The notes under the pieces were generated by a model, which saw only the letters and a program-made list of their open reading frames with translations, made no database searches and was not told the origin of the DNA. From JBJFCE01 sp051888775 (lineage in GTDB: Bacteria; Bacillota; Clostridia; Lachnospirales; Lachnospiraceae), in contig JBJFCE010000094.1 in NCBI GenBank assembly GCA_051888775.1, positions 1 to 6,279 on the forward strand: 6,279 bases of DNA. Reading direction: 5' to 3'. This document shows positions 5,955 through 6,279 of the stretch, one piece after another. How positions within the stretch are numbered: the first letter of the stretch is position 1; each line of letters begins with the position of its first letter. The translations under genes were made by a program, and so were the position numbers.

Positions 5955-6095
5955 GGCGGCTGCCCACAGACCAGTCAGCGGCGGGCACGCTCTCGCTACA
6001 CTTCGTCCGTAGCGGTACGTAAGGTGCCAAAATACGGCACCTAAGTACCGACGGACTCACAGTACCCGCCGCTGACTGGTCTGTGGGCAGCCGCC
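5955..6095 (+). repeat. 141-bp hairpin element, copy 2
   Basis: Perfect 31-bp inverted arms (5955-5985 and 6065-6095) enclose a 79-nt centre. The 89-nt core 5981-6069 is 83/89 identical to copy 1 in opposite orientation; differences are at 5992, 6012, 6019, 6032, 6054 and 6055. The centre folds into a nearly continuous hairpin: 6005-6010 with 6051-6056, 6013-6018 with 6045-6050, 6022-6028 with 6036-6042. The internal loop is lopsided: 19 nt (5986-6004) against 8 nt (6057-6064). Outside the perfect arms, partial similarity to copy 1 continues to about 5942 and 6107, so the original element was probably longer. It lies between the galKT terminator and the Rrf2 promoter, and contains no convincing ORF. 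Confidence 0.85.
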
Positions 6096-6113
6096 TCTGC
6101 TTATGACCGTGCA

Positions 6114-6142
6114 TTGAAATAACAACAGAGTTCTGATATGAT
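6114..6142 (+). promoter_or_regulatory. promoter of the Rrf2-family gene
   Basis: TTGAAA (6114-6119), a 17-bp spacer and TATGAT (6137-6142), with TGA just before the -10 (extended -10). Transcription should start near 6149. It begins 18 bases after the perfect arm of hairpin copy 2, so the hairpin is probably not in this transcript. Confidence 0.75.
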
Positions 6143-6167
6143 AATTGTTGAAATGGAGGTGCTTGCA

Positions 6168-6279
6168 ATGCAAATTTCCAGTAGATTTACGATGGCTATC
6201 CATATGTTTGCGTGTATAGATGCGTTTGCAGATCAGAAAATGACCAGTGATTTTATGGCTGGAAGTATTGGAACCAATC
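6168..6279 (+). CDS. Rrf2-family transcriptional regulator, N-terminal part
   Basis: Only the first 37 codons are in the window; the gene runs off the right edge. The start MQISSRFTMAIHMFACI followed by KMTSDFMAGSIGTN matches the beginning of the Rrf2 winged-helix domain: helix 1, then the first part of the helix-turn-helix with the typical S-x-x-x-A/G-x-S pattern before an Asn. GGAGGT at 6155-6160, 7 nt upstream of the ATG, is an excellent ribosome binding site. Rrf2 proteins include iron-sulfur sensors such as IscR and NsrR as well as members lacking a cluster. The Cys region that would decide lies beyond the window. No link to galactose use is implied, since it has its own promoter after the gal terminator. 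Confidence 0.82.
   Translation, partial: MQISSRFTMAIHMFACIDAFADQKMTSDFMAGSIGTN

Noticed and set aside
5812..6168. 118-codon minus-strand frame
   Set aside because: It runs through hairpin copy 2, the gal terminator and the end of galT, with no start signal.

Overview
The window looks like chromosomal DNA from a Gram-positive Clostridia-type bacterium, most likely a gut Lachnospiraceae relative. The basis is strong purine-rich Shine-Dalgarno sites, a class II (Firmicutes-type) galactose-1-phosphate uridylyltransferase, an AraC regulator of the style common in that family, a DUF-type zinc-ribbon membrane protein, and an Rrf2 regulator. The family assignment is inference, not a database result.

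Layout: 141-608 (+) encodes a low-molecular-weight protein-tyrosine phosphatase. It converges on 708-1631 (-), a zinc-ribbon membrane protein with a Q/Y-rich linker, and a bidirectional terminator lies between them. The 397-base gap at 1632-2028 holds a 175-bp hairpin element (copy 1), a likely araC promoter and four tandem 13-bp repeats that run into the araC ribosome binding site. Then come araC-type regulator (2029-2916), galK (3078-4256) and galT (4292-5869), all on the + strand, followed by a strong terminator. A second, related hairpin element (copy 2, 5955-6095) follows, and then the promoter and first 37 codons of an Rrf2-family regulator that runs off the end.

The core is a small Leloir-pathway module. 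GalK phosphorylates galactose and GalT exchanges the product with UDP-glucose. The adjacent AraC protein is the obvious candidate regulator. No galE, galM or transporter is in view. galK has its own consensus -35 box just after the araC stop, so galKT can be expressed separately from araC.

The most unusual content is the pair of hairpin elements that bracket the araC-galK-galT block in opposite orientation. They share an 89-nt core (83/89 identical), but their flanking arms differ at 10 of 31 compared positions and are still perfect inverted repeats within each copy. This paired change implies selection or active repair that preserves the hairpin. A second oddity is a Cys/His residue at exactly every fifth position in an acidic insertion near the GalT N-terminus.
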